Shown here: positions 37,710 through 45,288 of the stretch, one piece after another | Layout of the letters: each line of letters starts with the position of its first letter | Position numbering within the stretch: position 1 is the stretch's first letter | DNA from: a virus | Direction: 5' to 3' (one strand) | DNA length: 64,000 nucleotides | Virus record (IMG/VR): IMGVR_UViG_3300037247_000810 | Location: 39,460-103,459 of that record | Program-made: the position numbers and the translations under genes | The notes under the pieces: model-generated | Databases searched by the model: none | Told to the model about the DNA's origin: nothing | The model's input: only the letters and a program-made list of their open reading frames with translations

Positions 37710-38213
37710 ATGTTCCCAATCATCCTAATCATCCTGTTCGTCGGACTTCTGGTGGTATCCGCCAAGGGCCTCGTGATCGCGCTACGGGCGAAGTACCCGC
37801 ATACCAATGATGGCTTGGGCGCGGCTTCTATCCTCGGCGGAGCGGTAGCTAGTGGTCTGTTGATTGCGATCACGGCAATCTGGCCCACGCTCTACTTCGG
37901 TAGCGTTGGCGAAATCACAAGCATGGAAGCATTCTATCACGATACGCTGTCGGCCTATGAGCACACGGTGACGGCCACCGGCAACATTGAGATCACGAAC
38001 GCCGAATCCGGTCTGGTCGACATCGCCTATCAAGAGCAGGGGGTCGCCACAAGCGAACGTCTGCGGGAGCTACGGGATCGAATCGAGTGGTTCAATGCGC
38101 GGTTGTGGCACTACGAGCGATTCAACACCTTCTTCATCGCCGACGGGTTCCTTGCTGACTTGCCGGGCGACCTGGCTCCGATTCGGATCGCCATCAATGG
38201 AGAGGAGGAATAG
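37710..38213 (+). CDS. Membrane protein, 167 aa
   Basis: Two hydrophobic helices (MFPIILIILFVGLLVV and GGAVASGLLIAITAI), then a helical outer part. AAAGGAGAGG ribosome site. Confidence 0.6.
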   Translation: MFPIILIILFVGLLVVSAKGLVIALRAKYPHTNDGLGAASILGGAVASGLLIAITAIWPTLYFGSVGEITSMEAFYHDTLSAYEHTVTATGNIEITNAESGLVDIAYQEQGVATSERLRELRDRIEWFNARLWHYERFNTFFIADGFLADLPGDLAPIRIAINGEEE

Positions 38214-38214
38214 C

Positions 38215-38601
38215 ATGAACGCAGAGAACATAGTCAGAGTCCACCTGAAGCAAGCCATCCTCGTCGGCTACGGCGAGGAGGAGGCCCGGTACGCGAAGGT
38301 GCTCATCGGCGAGGAGCAGGTCACGCCCACGAGAGCCCACCACAATGACATCTTCATCTTGGTAACAGTGATCGGGTACGTGCGTGGCTACCAGGGCCAC
38401 AACCTGGCCGAACCGACCAAGATGTTGCTCTCGACCAGCAATATCCTGTCCATCGAGTACGCGAAGATTGAGCCGACGCGCTACTTCTCCGGTAAGATCG
38501 ACAACGTTCGCATCTATCTGTGTGGACTGTATCGTGCTCACGCACCACACACTTACAGGGGCACGGGGCCAATGGTCGACTGCCCTGGTAAGGGATACTA
38601 A
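38215..38601 (+). CDS. Hypothetical protein, 128 aa
   Basis: MNAENIVRVHLKQAILVGYG; beta-rich. Stop overlaps the next ATG (TAATG). Confidence 0.55.
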   Translation: MNAENIVRVHLKQAILVGYGEEEARYAKVLIGEEQVTPTRAHHNDIFILVTVIGYVRGYQGHNLAEPTKMLLSTSNILSIEYAKIEPTRYFSGKIDNVRIYLCGLYRAHAPHTYRGTGPMVDCPGKGY

Positions 38602-38852
38602 TGGACTGGGGCCTGGCGCTCGTCGTCCTGGCAGTCATGTTCCTGGTGGGACACTTGGCGCTTGATGGCTACCGATTGCTTCGGCACGTGCGCCGTCTGC
38701 GCCACGTCAAGTACGAGAGCCTGGACAGGGAGCGGTGCGCGCGCTGCATCACCATCGCGGACGGGCTGGCGGACATGCGCCATGAGTCCATCTGGACGGC
38801 GGCCGCCGTCGTCGTCCTGAGCGTGCACATCACGCTGGACTTTGTAGGATAG
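38601..38852 (+). CDS. Membrane protein, 83 aa
   Basis: Helices at MDWGLALVVLAVMFLVGHL and at the C-terminus (AAAVVVLSVHITLDFVG), with a charged loop and RCARC between. Confidence 0.55.
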   Translation: MDWGLALVVLAVMFLVGHLALDGYRLLRHVRRLRHVKYESLDRERCARCITIADGLADMRHESIWTAAAVVVLSVHITLDFVG

Positions 38853-38862
38853 GAGGAACACC

Positions 38863-39087
38863 ATAAGCAACCCAGGCGGACGACCACTACAGGAGCAGCT
38901 AGACGAGGTGCATCGGGATATGCTCGGAGCCGCCCGCAGGCCGGACTCGGAGTGTGCCCACAGCGATGCGGATAATCACCTGACGCGCTTAGTCACATTG
39001 CTATCCGACGGCAGAAGCACTGAAGTCCAACGGTCAGCAAGGCTAGCACTGCGGGCCTACGGCCGCGTGACACGCTATTACGCATAG
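38863..39087 (+). CDS. Probable gene with an ATA start codon, 74 aa
   Basis: An open frame of 75 codons begins at ATA 38863, seven bases after AGGAGG, and ends TAG 39087. No ATG, GTG or TTG lies between the upstream in-frame stop (38845) and GTG 38908. It encodes (I)SNPGGRPLQEQLDEVHRD and on, helical. Neighbours fit on both sides. Confidence 0.5.
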   Translation: MSNPGGRPLQEQLDEVHRDMLGAARRPDSECAHSDADNHLTRLVTLLSDGRSTEVQRSARLALRAYGRVTRYYA

Positions 39088-39119
39088 GAAGAGAGGAGTA
39101 GACCCCATCATGCCGCATC

Positions 39120-39494
39120 ATGCAAGAAAGAGCAACTATGTGGACGGTCGAGGGCCAGCGCCGATGGTTCACGCACTGCGACCAGTGCTCCCACTGGCGG
39201 TTCGTCGGCTGGTACTACGAGGTCTATCCGCCGCTGCACAGCGACGGCGAGGCAGCGGGCTGGTGGTACGCCTGCGCCGACTGCCTAGTGAACACGCTCA
39301 GTGACCGACTAGACAAGGAGAATGAACCGGCCCACGCACCGTGGGGCGAGTACCGGGAGAACGGCCAGTGGGTGCACTATCGGCGCGGAATGCACGATGC
39401 CACCCAGCACGTTGAGGGTATATGGCCAGCCCACAAGTGCGAGCTATGCCGGTCAATGGCCGAAGCTAGCAAACGAGAGGAGCCAACGACGTGA
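39120..39494 (+). CDS. Cysteine/tryptophan-rich protein, 124 aa
   Basis: ATG 39120 or 39138 are both possible (the latter after AAGAAAGAG). Contains HCDQCSHWRF and CADCLVN, then a C-terminal KCELCRS: two zinc sites likely. Confidence 0.55.
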   Translation: MQERATMWTVEGQRRWFTHCDQCSHWRFVGWYYEVYPPLHSDGEAAGWWYACADCLVNTLSDRLDKENEPAHAPWGEYRENGQWVHYRRGMHDATQHVEGIWPAHKCELCRSMAEASKREEPTT

Positions 39495-39742
39495 GCAAGA
39501 GCCGACAATTCGACGTGTGCCTACGGGCCATCGAGGCAATGGGCTGCGGCGTCGTCCTGACTCAGAGCACGGTCAAAGTGCGCTTCCCGCCCGACCCAGA
39601 CGACCCGTTGGCCGCGCCGGACGGTGAGGAGCGGGAGTACCCCCGGCCATTCTTCACGCTCTTGATCACACGAGTTTTCATAGAGCTTGCGGAGGCGGCC
39701 ACCATTGACGATGAGGGCAACGCAAGCGAGTCCTTCCGCTGA
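39491..39742 (+). CDS. Hypothetical protein, 83 aa (GTG start)
   Basis: MSKSRQFDVCLRAIEAMGCG; alpha/beta with a PPDPDDPLAAPDG loop. GTGA overlap upstream. Confidence 0.5.
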   Translation: MSKSRQFDVCLRAIEAMGCGVVLTQSTVKVRFPPDPDDPLAAPDGEEREYPRPFFTLLITRVFIELAEAATIDDEGNASESFR

Positions 39743-39745
39743 CCA

Positions 39746-40015
39746 ATGATCAAGTGCGCAGTCTGCCGGGGACGGGTACGGCCCCCCACCCATCCTTGGA
39801 CGACGACCGCCCACGGCGGCGTCCACTTCTACCGGACAACCCCAGATGGGATGGCGCTCTATGAGAAGTGGCTGGCGAAGCTGGCGAAGAAGGTGCCATT
39901 CGTGCATGGGCATTGTGCGGAGACAGCGGCCTCCGGTACACTACCGGAGAAGTACATCATCGCGCTAGACCTGAACGCCAGACTGCGCCTACACCGAGAG
40001 GGGAGCGAACACTAA
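39746..40015 (+). CDS. Hypothetical protein, 89 aa
   Basis: MIKCAVCRGRVRPPTHPW; a single zinc-type pair plus HGHCAE. Stop overlaps the next ATG (TAATG). Confidence 0.55.
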   Translation: MIKCAVCRGRVRPPTHPWTTTAHGGVHFYRTTPDGMALYEKWLAKLAKKVPFVHGHCAETAASGTLPEKYIIALDLNARLRLHREGSEH

Positions 40016-40293
40016 TGCCGTTTCAACTATTCGAGCACGACGTGGCACTATTGCGTGAAGGCGATCAACTATTGTACGGGAACCGGCCCGACAATCTGGT
40101 GCCGGTCGTCGTAGTACTGGGGCCGGGCAGGCGGCTGAACAGCGTGTGCATCCGGTTCCTGGCAGACTACGACACGAACCGGCCGCTCGGTGGCAACTCA
40201 TTTTACAAGGCCGGGGCGGAGAATGACGCCCACGTCGGCGACCTATGGGTGGCCGCTAGCCCTCCGTCGTGCTCGCTAGCGGCACGAGCGTAG
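40015..40293 (+). CDS. Hypothetical protein, 92 aa
   Basis: MPFQLFEHDVALLREGDQL; the first codons hold three ACTATT sites 21 bases apart (40026, 40047, 40068). Beta-rich after that. Overlaps the opposing gene's end by 38 bases. Confidence 0.5.
   Translation: MPFQLFEHDVALLREGDQLLYGNRPDNLVPVVVVLGPGRRLNSVCIRFLADYDTNRPLGGNSFYKAGAENDAHVGDLWVAASPPSCSLAARA
40026..40074 (+). repeat. ACTATT(G) repeats with exact 21-bp spacing
   Basis: 40026, 40047 and 40068, two helical turns apart, at the very start of a gene. Confidence 0.75.
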
Positions 40294-40588
40294 CGATCTC
40301 CGTGCCCAGGAGTGCGAGTGCGTCGCGTGCAAGGACGGGCAACCCTAATTCTTTCCAAGCTAGGTACGCGGCGCTGGTGAACAGCGGGAAGTCGTCGACC
40401 AAGAAGCTCTGGATGGGACGGCCGTCGACATCGAAGAACAGGATATGATAGCCGAGCGGGCCGCCCCTCGCGTTCTGGCGTTCCAGGATCGTCACGTAGC
40501 CACGGATGGTGCGAATGCCCACCGGCTCGCTGGCGGCGACTACGCCCCACCTATACTCCAAGGTCTTTGACTGCAAAGCCTCATTCAT
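40256..40588 (-). CDS. Hypothetical protein, 110 aa
   Basis: Start at ATG 40588 (MNEALQSKTLEYRWG) after CAGGAGGAC. Alpha/beta (IRGYVTILERQ, YHILFFDVDG). Last gene of the leftward replication block. Confidence 0.6.
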   Translation of the reverse strand: MNEALQSKTLEYRWGVVAASEPVGIRTIRGYVTILERQNARGGPLGYHILFFDVDGRPIQSFLVDDFPLFTSAAYLAWKELGLPVLARDALALLGTEIATLVPLASTTEG

Positions 40589-41081
40589 CGGAAGTCCTCC
40601 TGAAAGGCCGGTAAACCCGCCAATAGGCCGCAATCCAAGCGCGCCAATCGGCCAGCCAACGGCCGATGCGAACGCCTTGGTGAGCCAACCAGCGTTTGGT
40701 TCGCGGGAAACGAGGGAAGGGCGGCCCCGCGCCAACCGCCACGGCCTCGAAGACAGCGAAAGCGATAGCCGCCTGCGCCGTCTCCCTATCGATCTCCGAC
40801 GGCACCTCCACAACCGGAGCAAGGCCCAGGTCTCGGCGCAAGGCGTTTACCGCGTCGACGGCGACGTGCCGGAGCAGGAAGTCCTTGTAGCCCATGCCGG
40901 TGTTGCGCCGGGTGATCCGGTTGGAGGTCGGGTAGTACCAGTAGCGCTGGTCGCAGGAGACGTTGTTGCAGACCGCCTCCGTGCGGCCGCCGTGCAGCGT
41001 ACCATCCAGCCCGACGGACGGGCCGTGCGACAGGAAGATAGAGTCCTGGATTCCGCACGAGGGGCAGACTTCGAGGGTCAT
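40581..41081 (-). CDS. Hypothetical protein with zinc ribbon, 166 aa
   Basis: MTLEVCPSCGIQDSIFLSHG and CNNVSCDQRYWYYPT form a zinc ribbon at the N-terminus. A helical middle and an aromatic, basic C-terminus (WLADWRAWIAAYWRVYRPF) follow. Confidence 0.55.
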   Translation of the reverse strand: MTLEVCPSCGIQDSIFLSHGPSVGLDGTLHGGRTEAVCNNVSCDQRYWYYPTSNRITRRNTGMGYKDFLLRHVAVDAVNALRRDLGLAPVVEVPSEIDRETAQAAIAFAVFEAVAVGAGPPFPRFPRTKRWLAHQGVRIGRWLADWRAWIAAYWRVYRPFRRTSDE

Positions 41082-41302
41082 GGCAGCAACCTTTCAGGAA
41101 TAAACTTTTCGGAAGTTTCGAGACGCTTCATCATGACGCACGTCGGAGCCTTAGTCGGCACCTCCAGCCGACGGGCCTCACTGCCGCAAGTGGGGCAGCG
41201 GACGCAGGCGGAATCGCGCTCCGCCATCAGGAGCCGCTTCTCGAACGGCTCGCCGTCACGAGAGCACTGACTGCTTTGGCAGCGGAAGTCGTAGGTGGCC
41301 AA
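41078..41302 (-). CDS. FmdB-like zinc-ribbon protein, 74 aa
   Basis: MATYDFRCQSSQCSRDGEPF and CPTCGSEARRLE resemble FmdB-type regulators with a C4 ribbon and a following helix. 4-base overlap downstream. Confidence 0.55.
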   Translation of the reverse strand: MATYDFRCQSSQCSRDGEPFEKRLLMAERDSACVRCPTCGSEARRLEVPTKAPTCVMMKRLETSEKFIPERLLP

Positions 41303-41305
41303 TGG

Positions 41306-41824
41306 CTACCTCTTCGCCACTCGGATCGACGGGAAGGGCGGGTAGATTAGGGGCTCCATCAGAATCCTATGCAGATCGGAATAATAATCCGCCCCCGACC
41401 GGATCAGAGGAATGGTGCCCCTGACTGTGCCCTCGTTATTCGGCACCGCATCGCACGGGCAGGAGTCCACGTGCTTGCCGCAACCGTCACAGCGGTCGCT
41501 GATTGTTGGCGACGTAGTACGGCCGCACGAGCGGCAGTAGTGCGGCGGCATCTCGATGTCGTTGTCAGGATGATCGTCGTTAGGGATGGTCAGGCCGAAA
41601 TCAATCCAGAGCAGACCGAAGCCAAACTTGAACTCCGGCCCCCAGGACATATCCCGCTCATCGTCCAAGTCGGCCTTGTGCGGCAGAATGAACTCGAAAC
41701 TGAAGTCGAAGTTGAGGCCGATGTGCGGATGCCAGGAGCTCCAAAGATTGACGGCCCGCAACCTCCGACAAGTGAAGTAGCGGTCGTCGAACAGGACGTG
41801 CCAGACCCACTTGAGTACGTTCAT
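41306..41824 (-). CDS. Hypothetical protein, 172 aa
   Basis: Beta-rich aromatic N-terminal half (FEFILPHKADL, FKFGFGLLWIDFGL), a central YCRSCGRT...RCDGCGKHVDSC zinc site, then an unassigned end. No family. Confidence 0.55.
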   Translation of the reverse strand: MNVLKWVWHVLFDDRYFTCRRLRAVNLWSSWHPHIGLNFDFSFEFILPHKADLDDERDMSWGPEFKFGFGLLWIDFGLTIPNDDHPDNDIEMPPHYCRSCGRTTSPTISDRCDGCGKHVDSCPCDAVPNNEGTVRGTIPLIRSGADYYSDLHRILMEPLIYPPFPSIRVAKR

Positions 41825-41825
41825 A

Positions 41826-42137
41826 TTACCTCCTCAGTAATTGTTCCCGCTTCGGCGCAGGCGGGAACCCGGCCAATTCTCGTGCCTCCGCCCAAACGAG
41901 AGTGGCGCGGGCGACTCCACGATAATTGACCTTTCCGTACTTTTCAGGAAATGCCAGCTTGTTAATTTCACCAGTCAAGCGGCCAATCTCTTGGTACGCC
42001 GCGTCAAGGGCCAACTGCGCCCCAATCTTGTCGACTAGGGCCTTGCTCAGCGCCTCGGCTAGCTTTAGCTCATCGGGTGTCAGGACGCGGCCCTTGGGCG
42101 CGCTGGGCTTAGTCTTCGTTTTCGTACTTCGGGCCAT
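41826..42137 (-). CDS. Hypothetical protein, 103 aa
   Basis: Start at ATG 42137 (MARSTKTKTKPSAPKGR). Basic disordered start, then helices; LAFPEKYG resembles the end of the protein at 31605. Overlaps upstream by 29 bases. Confidence 0.5.
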   Translation of the reverse strand: MARSTKTKTKPSAPKGRVLTPDELKLAEALSKALVDKIGAQLALDAAYQEIGRLTGEINKLAFPEKYGKVNYRGVARATLVWAEARELAGFPPAPKREQLLRR

Positions 42138-42414
42138 TTTGATCATCCCCCATTTCCCGGAGCGAGTGTTCCGCCGCCCGCATCAGCAGACGACCCCTCG
42201 CACTCTCCGGTGTCTTGCAGTCTCGCAGATAAACCAGTGCCCGGTCGAATGGAACACCAGTCACTACCGCCAAGAGCGCGTAATCCAGGACACGGGCGGC
42301 GGAGTACCGTGTGCGCTTCGCTAACTCCCTGGCAACCATCCGCGCCTCATTGACGAGACGGTCGGCCATTGCGCGCAGCGCGGCGTCTGTTACCCTGACG
42401 CTTGCTGACGGCAT
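42109..42414 (-). CDS. Helical protein, 101 aa
   Basis: MPSASVRVTDAALRAMADRL; alpha-helical repeats, acidic end (NGPKYENED). Confidence 0.55.
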   Translation of the reverse strand: MPSASVRVTDAALRAMADRLVNEARMVARELAKRTRYSAARVLDYALLAVVTGVPFDRALVYLRDCKTPESARGRLLMRAAEHSLREMGDDQNGPKYENED

Positions 42415-42416
42415 CC

Positions 42417-42635
42417 TTATAGACCCTCCCCAGAGCCCGGCCGCTCATCGGCATCCGACGGCGCTTCCTGCGTTCGCGTTGCTCCCAGCGTTTCTCGTTC
42501 CTTTTCCACACGCCGATTACGCCACCAAGCCCGGAACCCGAACCAGGAACCGAGCAAGAAGATGGCACCGAGGGCGGTGTCCAACGTGTTGAGGAAGATC
42601 AAGATGTCGTACCACACGTCTATGACCCTCTTCAT
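42417..42635 (-). CDS. Membrane protein, 72 aa
   Basis: MKRVIDVWYDILIFLNTLD and a hydrophobic helix (LGAIFLLGSWFGFRAWW), then a charged tail. Transcribed from the promoter at 42670. Confidence 0.55.
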   Translation of the reverse strand: MKRVIDVWYDILIFLNTLDTALGAIFLLGSWFGFRAWWRNRRVEKERETLGATRTQEAPSDADERPGSGEGL

Positions 42636-42669
42636 CGATAGCAGGAACGCAGAAACTCATGACTCTCCT

Positions 42670-42699
42670 ATTGTAGCACCGGAGGTGGGCCGCTGTCTA
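42670..42699 (-). promoter_or_regulatory. Leftward sigma70-type promoter
   Basis: Minus strand TAGACA (42694-42699), 18-bp spacer, TACAAT (42670-42675) with TGC before it. Start near 42663. Confidence 0.65.
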
Positions 42700-42749
42700 G
42701 TCACCCGTTACCATCTCTCTCGTGAGAGTCAGGCCGCACGATAGGGAAT

Positions 42750-43055
42750 TCACTCACCAGTACGCGCCTCATGCAGCTTGTCGGCGCGGAGGAGGACGAT
42801 ACGGGCTTCTGTTTCCGGGCAGATATGCTCTGGCGTATCGTTCCGCCCCTTGCGCCGCGAGAAGTCGCATGATTTGCACGTGAGTTCGCGGGTTCCCAAC
42901 GCCCGCAGCGCAGCCGCCAAGAGGGTATACACTTCCGAGACATTGCGTGCATCCTTCGCTGCGATCTTCAACACGGGCCTCTCAACCAACGCGGCAGCCA
43001 CATCTTGCCAGGTGCCAGCCTCTACTCCCAACCAAACTGTCACGTCATCCATCAT
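42750..43055 (-). CDS. Hypothetical protein, 101 aa
   Basis: MMDDVTVWLGVEAGTWQDV; a TCKSCDF...HICPE zinc-type motif near the end. ATGA overlap upstream. Confidence 0.55.
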   Translation of the reverse strand: MMDDVTVWLGVEAGTWQDVAAALVERPVLKIAAKDARNVSEVYTLLAAALRALGTRELTCKSCDFSRRKGRNDTPEHICPETEARIVLLRADKLHEARTGE

Positions 43056-43294
43056 TGCTCCTCCTCAGACGGCTTCTGATAGCACCCCTGCTCGGTACAT
43101 CGATCCGTGACCGGGTGCACATTCGTCACCAACCGCGACACGAGTTTGCGGCCGACAACCTCCCCCTGCTTCCTCTCGTCCACGAGTTTGCGCGCCAAGT
43201 CCTTATCGGCCGCATCAATCGCATACGTCCAGTAGAAAACTTCTTGCATCTCAACATGGAAAAGAGTTGGGGCGGTGGTAGGTTGCTCAGACAT
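43052..43294 (-). CDS. Hypothetical protein, 80 aa
   Basis: MSEQPTTAPTLFHVEMQEVF; alpha/beta with two cysteines at the end. Confidence 0.55.
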   Translation of the reverse strand: MSEQPTTAPTLFHVEMQEVFYWTYAIDAADKDLARKLVDERKQGEVVGRKLVSRLVTNVHPVTDRCTEQGCYQKPSEEEQ

Positions 43295-43303
43295 CGTACC
43301 CCC

Positions 43304-43489
43304 TTATACGCGCTTACCGTGCTCGACGATGAAACGCATAAGCGCCAAGTCTCCGGCGTGATCCGCAGTGATGTCCATAATCTGATCGGTCGTGAGCTTA
43401 CTATTATCGGGCGCTACCCAAGCGCGGCCGATGAAATCGTACTCCCAACTGTATTGGGCGAAGAGAGCCTTTTCCTGGTCGCTGTTCAC
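43304..43489 (-). CDS. Hypothetical protein, 61 aa
   Basis: MNSDQEKALFAQYSWEYDF; small acidic protein. 4-base overlap upstream. Confidence 0.5.
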   Translation of the reverse strand: MNSDQEKALFAQYSWEYDFIGRAWVAPDNSKLTTDQIMDITADHAGDLALMRFIVEHGKRV

Positions 43490-43668
43490 CCCGACACCGC
43501 GCCCTCGTCATCCTCATCAGGTCGCTCCTCTAGGTGCGAGATGTTCGCCCGCAGCCAATCACTAAAGCACCGCAAGCAGAATCGCTCCTCCTTGCCCTCC
43601 ATCGTAGACACAATCGCGTCCTCAACGGGCTGCTTACCATGCACTGGGCACCAATCGCTATTAGACAT
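43486..43668 (-). CDS. Zinc-type protein, 60 aa
   Basis: MSNSDWCPVHGKQPVEDAIV and FCLRCFSDWL: a C2-H-C2 pattern. Start at ATG 43668; an in-frame ATG 6 bases upstream is possible. Confidence 0.5.
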   Translation of the reverse strand: MSNSDWCPVHGKQPVEDAIVSTMEGKEERFCLRCFSDWLRANISHLEERPDEDDEGAVSG

Positions 43669-43781
43669 TGACAAACTCCTCTTGGCCCGCTAAACTGGGA
43701 CTGCGGCGTAGGGTGGGCCAACTGGTTTTCCTCCCTCTCCCCAGACCCCCGACTGGTTGGCTCACCCCGTATTCCTCCCTC

Positions 43782-43916
43782 TCATGGGGAGGCTCCAGGC
43801 CCCAGTGGCGGCCCGCCGTTCTTCTTATCCTCCCCAATCGGCCAGAGCCGCCAGATCACGACAGCCACCACCAAACAGATGATGGCCACGAGCAGAGGGT
43901 CAACGCCGAGGAACAT
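43782..43916 (-). CDS. Small membrane protein, 44 aa
   Basis: MFLGVDPLLVAIICLVVAVV: one membrane helix and a proline/glycine tail. GAGGATAACG ribosome site. The stretch 43669-43781 shows nothing clear. Confidence 0.5.
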   Translation of the reverse strand: MFLGVDPLLVAIICLVVAVVIWRLWPIGEDKKNGGPPLGPGASP

Positions 43917-44088
43917 CGTTATCCTCTTGACGCCGCTCCATCCGCTCGCGCTTATGCCTGCGGGTCTTCATCTTTCGATTCGGGCCACGCCGATATTCCG
44001 GTGGCACCTCGTCGATCCAGAGGATAGCATCCTCAATCACGAGCTTGTCCTCCCCCCGGCGTACCCTGACCTTAATGGGAACCTTCAT
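43900..44088 (-). CDS. Basic protein, 62 aa
   Basis: Start at ATG 44088 (MKVPIKVRVRRGEDKLV) after GGAGGCG. Strongly basic second half; likely nucleic-acid binding. ATGA overlap with rnhB. Confidence 0.5.
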   Translation of the reverse strand: MKVPIKVRVRRGEDKLVIEDAILWIDEVPPEYRRGPNRKMKTRRHKRERMERRQEDNDVPRR

Positions 44089-44807
44089 CGACGCCTCCGT
44101 TTCTCCGGCGGCGGGGCCGCGTGCATGAAACAACAAGCGGGCTTGGTGCCGTCACAACAATCACCGAGCTTGTGCGCAATTCGGCCTACAGGTTTGAAGC
44201 TGCGGCGATGATGCGGCGAGAGTCCGTACTTTTCCATAGCAGCCAGGTGCTCCGCGCTACCATAAGCCTTGTTCGAATCCCAACTGTACTCTGGATACTC
44301 CTTGGCCAACTCAGTCATATGCTCGTCACGGGCGACTTTGGCAACGATGGATGCAGCGGAGATAGAAGGGATGATGCTGTCGCCGTGGCGAATGAAACGG
44401 ACGGGCAGGTCGCCTAGCTCGATGTCGAAGGCGTCACCGTCAATGACTACCGCCGGAACAGGCACTGACATCTTGCTCTGCAACTCAGCAATAGCGCGCT
44501 CGATGGCCCTGGCGTGAGCGGTACGCACACCAAACTCATCAATCTCTGCGACCTCGCCGCGGCCCAGCCCCCACTTGCATTCCTCCCGGATTCGCTTGGC
44601 AAGGAAGGTGCGCTTGCGCGGCCCAATCGCCTTCGAGTCGCCTAGTTGGTCGACCTCCGGCCAATCGTAATTGTCGAGGATGACAGCCGCCGCGAAGATG
44701 GGGCCAGCGAAGCAGCCCAATCCAACCTCGTCGACCCCAGCGTAAGCCCCGAACTCATTCTCTAACTGGGAAGTTAGCCACAAGGAGACACCCCGCCGCT
44801 CACTCAT
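44085..44807 (-). CDS. rnhB: Ribonuclease HII
   Basis: 240 residues. AGVDEVGLGCFAGP carries the Asp26-Glu27 pair; VVIDGDAF and KVARDEHM supply the other acidic residues; LGDSKAI is the substrate-loop motif. Role: cuts RNA in RNA-DNA hybrids, for example primers or misinserted ribonucleotides. Extra 40 residues at the C-terminus with a CCDGTKPACC cluster are not part of the core. It works with the polymerase of this block. Confidence 0.93.
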   Translation of the reverse strand: MSERRGVSLWLTSQLENEFGAYAGVDEVGLGCFAGPIFAAAVILDNYDWPEVDQLGDSKAIGPRKRTFLAKRIREECKWGLGRGEVAEIDEFGVRTAHARAIERAIAELQSKMSVPVPAVVIDGDAFDIELGDLPVRFIRHGDSIIPSISAASIVAKVARDEHMTELAKEYPEYSWDSNKAYGSAEHLAAMEKYGLSPHHRRSFKPVGRIAHKLGDCCDGTKPACCFMHAAPPPEKRRRR

Positions 44808-45006
44808 GCGTTAGGCCCATAATCCTCTCTGCGCGATTCCAGACCTTGTGTGCCTCATACGAGGCAAACATTGCTAGCACTACCGCAGGTAGGAACTTCC
44901 AGCATCGGCGTTGTGCTAGCGCCCAAGTCGCCCACTCTTGTGACATCCCAAGCATCACAGTTGCGGCCAAGAAGCTGAATGCTCCACGAACGAGGTCTTC
45001 GTGCAT
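44800..45006 (-). CDS. Membrane protein, 68 aa
   Basis: MHEDLVRGAFSFLAATVML and a second hydrophobic helix (FLPAVVLAMFASYEAH). GGAGGCCC ribosome site. Confidence 0.55.
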   Translation of the reverse strand: MHEDLVRGAFSFLAATVMLGMSQEWATWALAQRRCWKFLPAVVLAMFASYEAHKVWNRAERIMGLTHE

Positions 45007-45023
45007 AACGGGCCTCCGGCCCA

Positions 45024-45029
45024 TTATAC
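45024..45029 (-). promoter_or_regulatory. Possible -10 element
   Basis: Perfect TATAAT on the minus strand 18 bases before ATG 45006, but no good -35. Confidence 0.4.
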
Positions 45030-45064
45030 CGCACCAAGCTACTCCTCGCTTGCTGCCTCCCGTG

Positions 45065-45274
45065 TCACGGACGGGACACGACGGACGCGAACGTGCGCTT
45101 GTGTGGCGCGTCGACCCGAATAGGAGCCACGTACTCGTCCTTGGCGTAGGTGATCCCGCCCGCAAGATCGACCGCGATACGCACGTCCTCGGCTGCTTCG
45201 GCGAAGAAGTCATTGATGGTGCGTTCTAAGTCGTCGAGCGTCTTGGCTCGTAGCAGCTTGATCATGAATGCCAT
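45065..45274 (-). CDS. Hypothetical protein, 69 aa
   Basis: MAFMIKLLRAKTLDDLERT; acidic middle, beta end. CTAGGAGG ribosome site. Confidence 0.55.
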   Translation of the reverse strand: MAFMIKLLRAKTLDDLERTINDFFAEAAEDVRIAVDLAGGITYAKDEYVAPIRVDAPHKRTFASVVSRP

Positions 45275-45288
45275 TGGGTTTCTACCTC

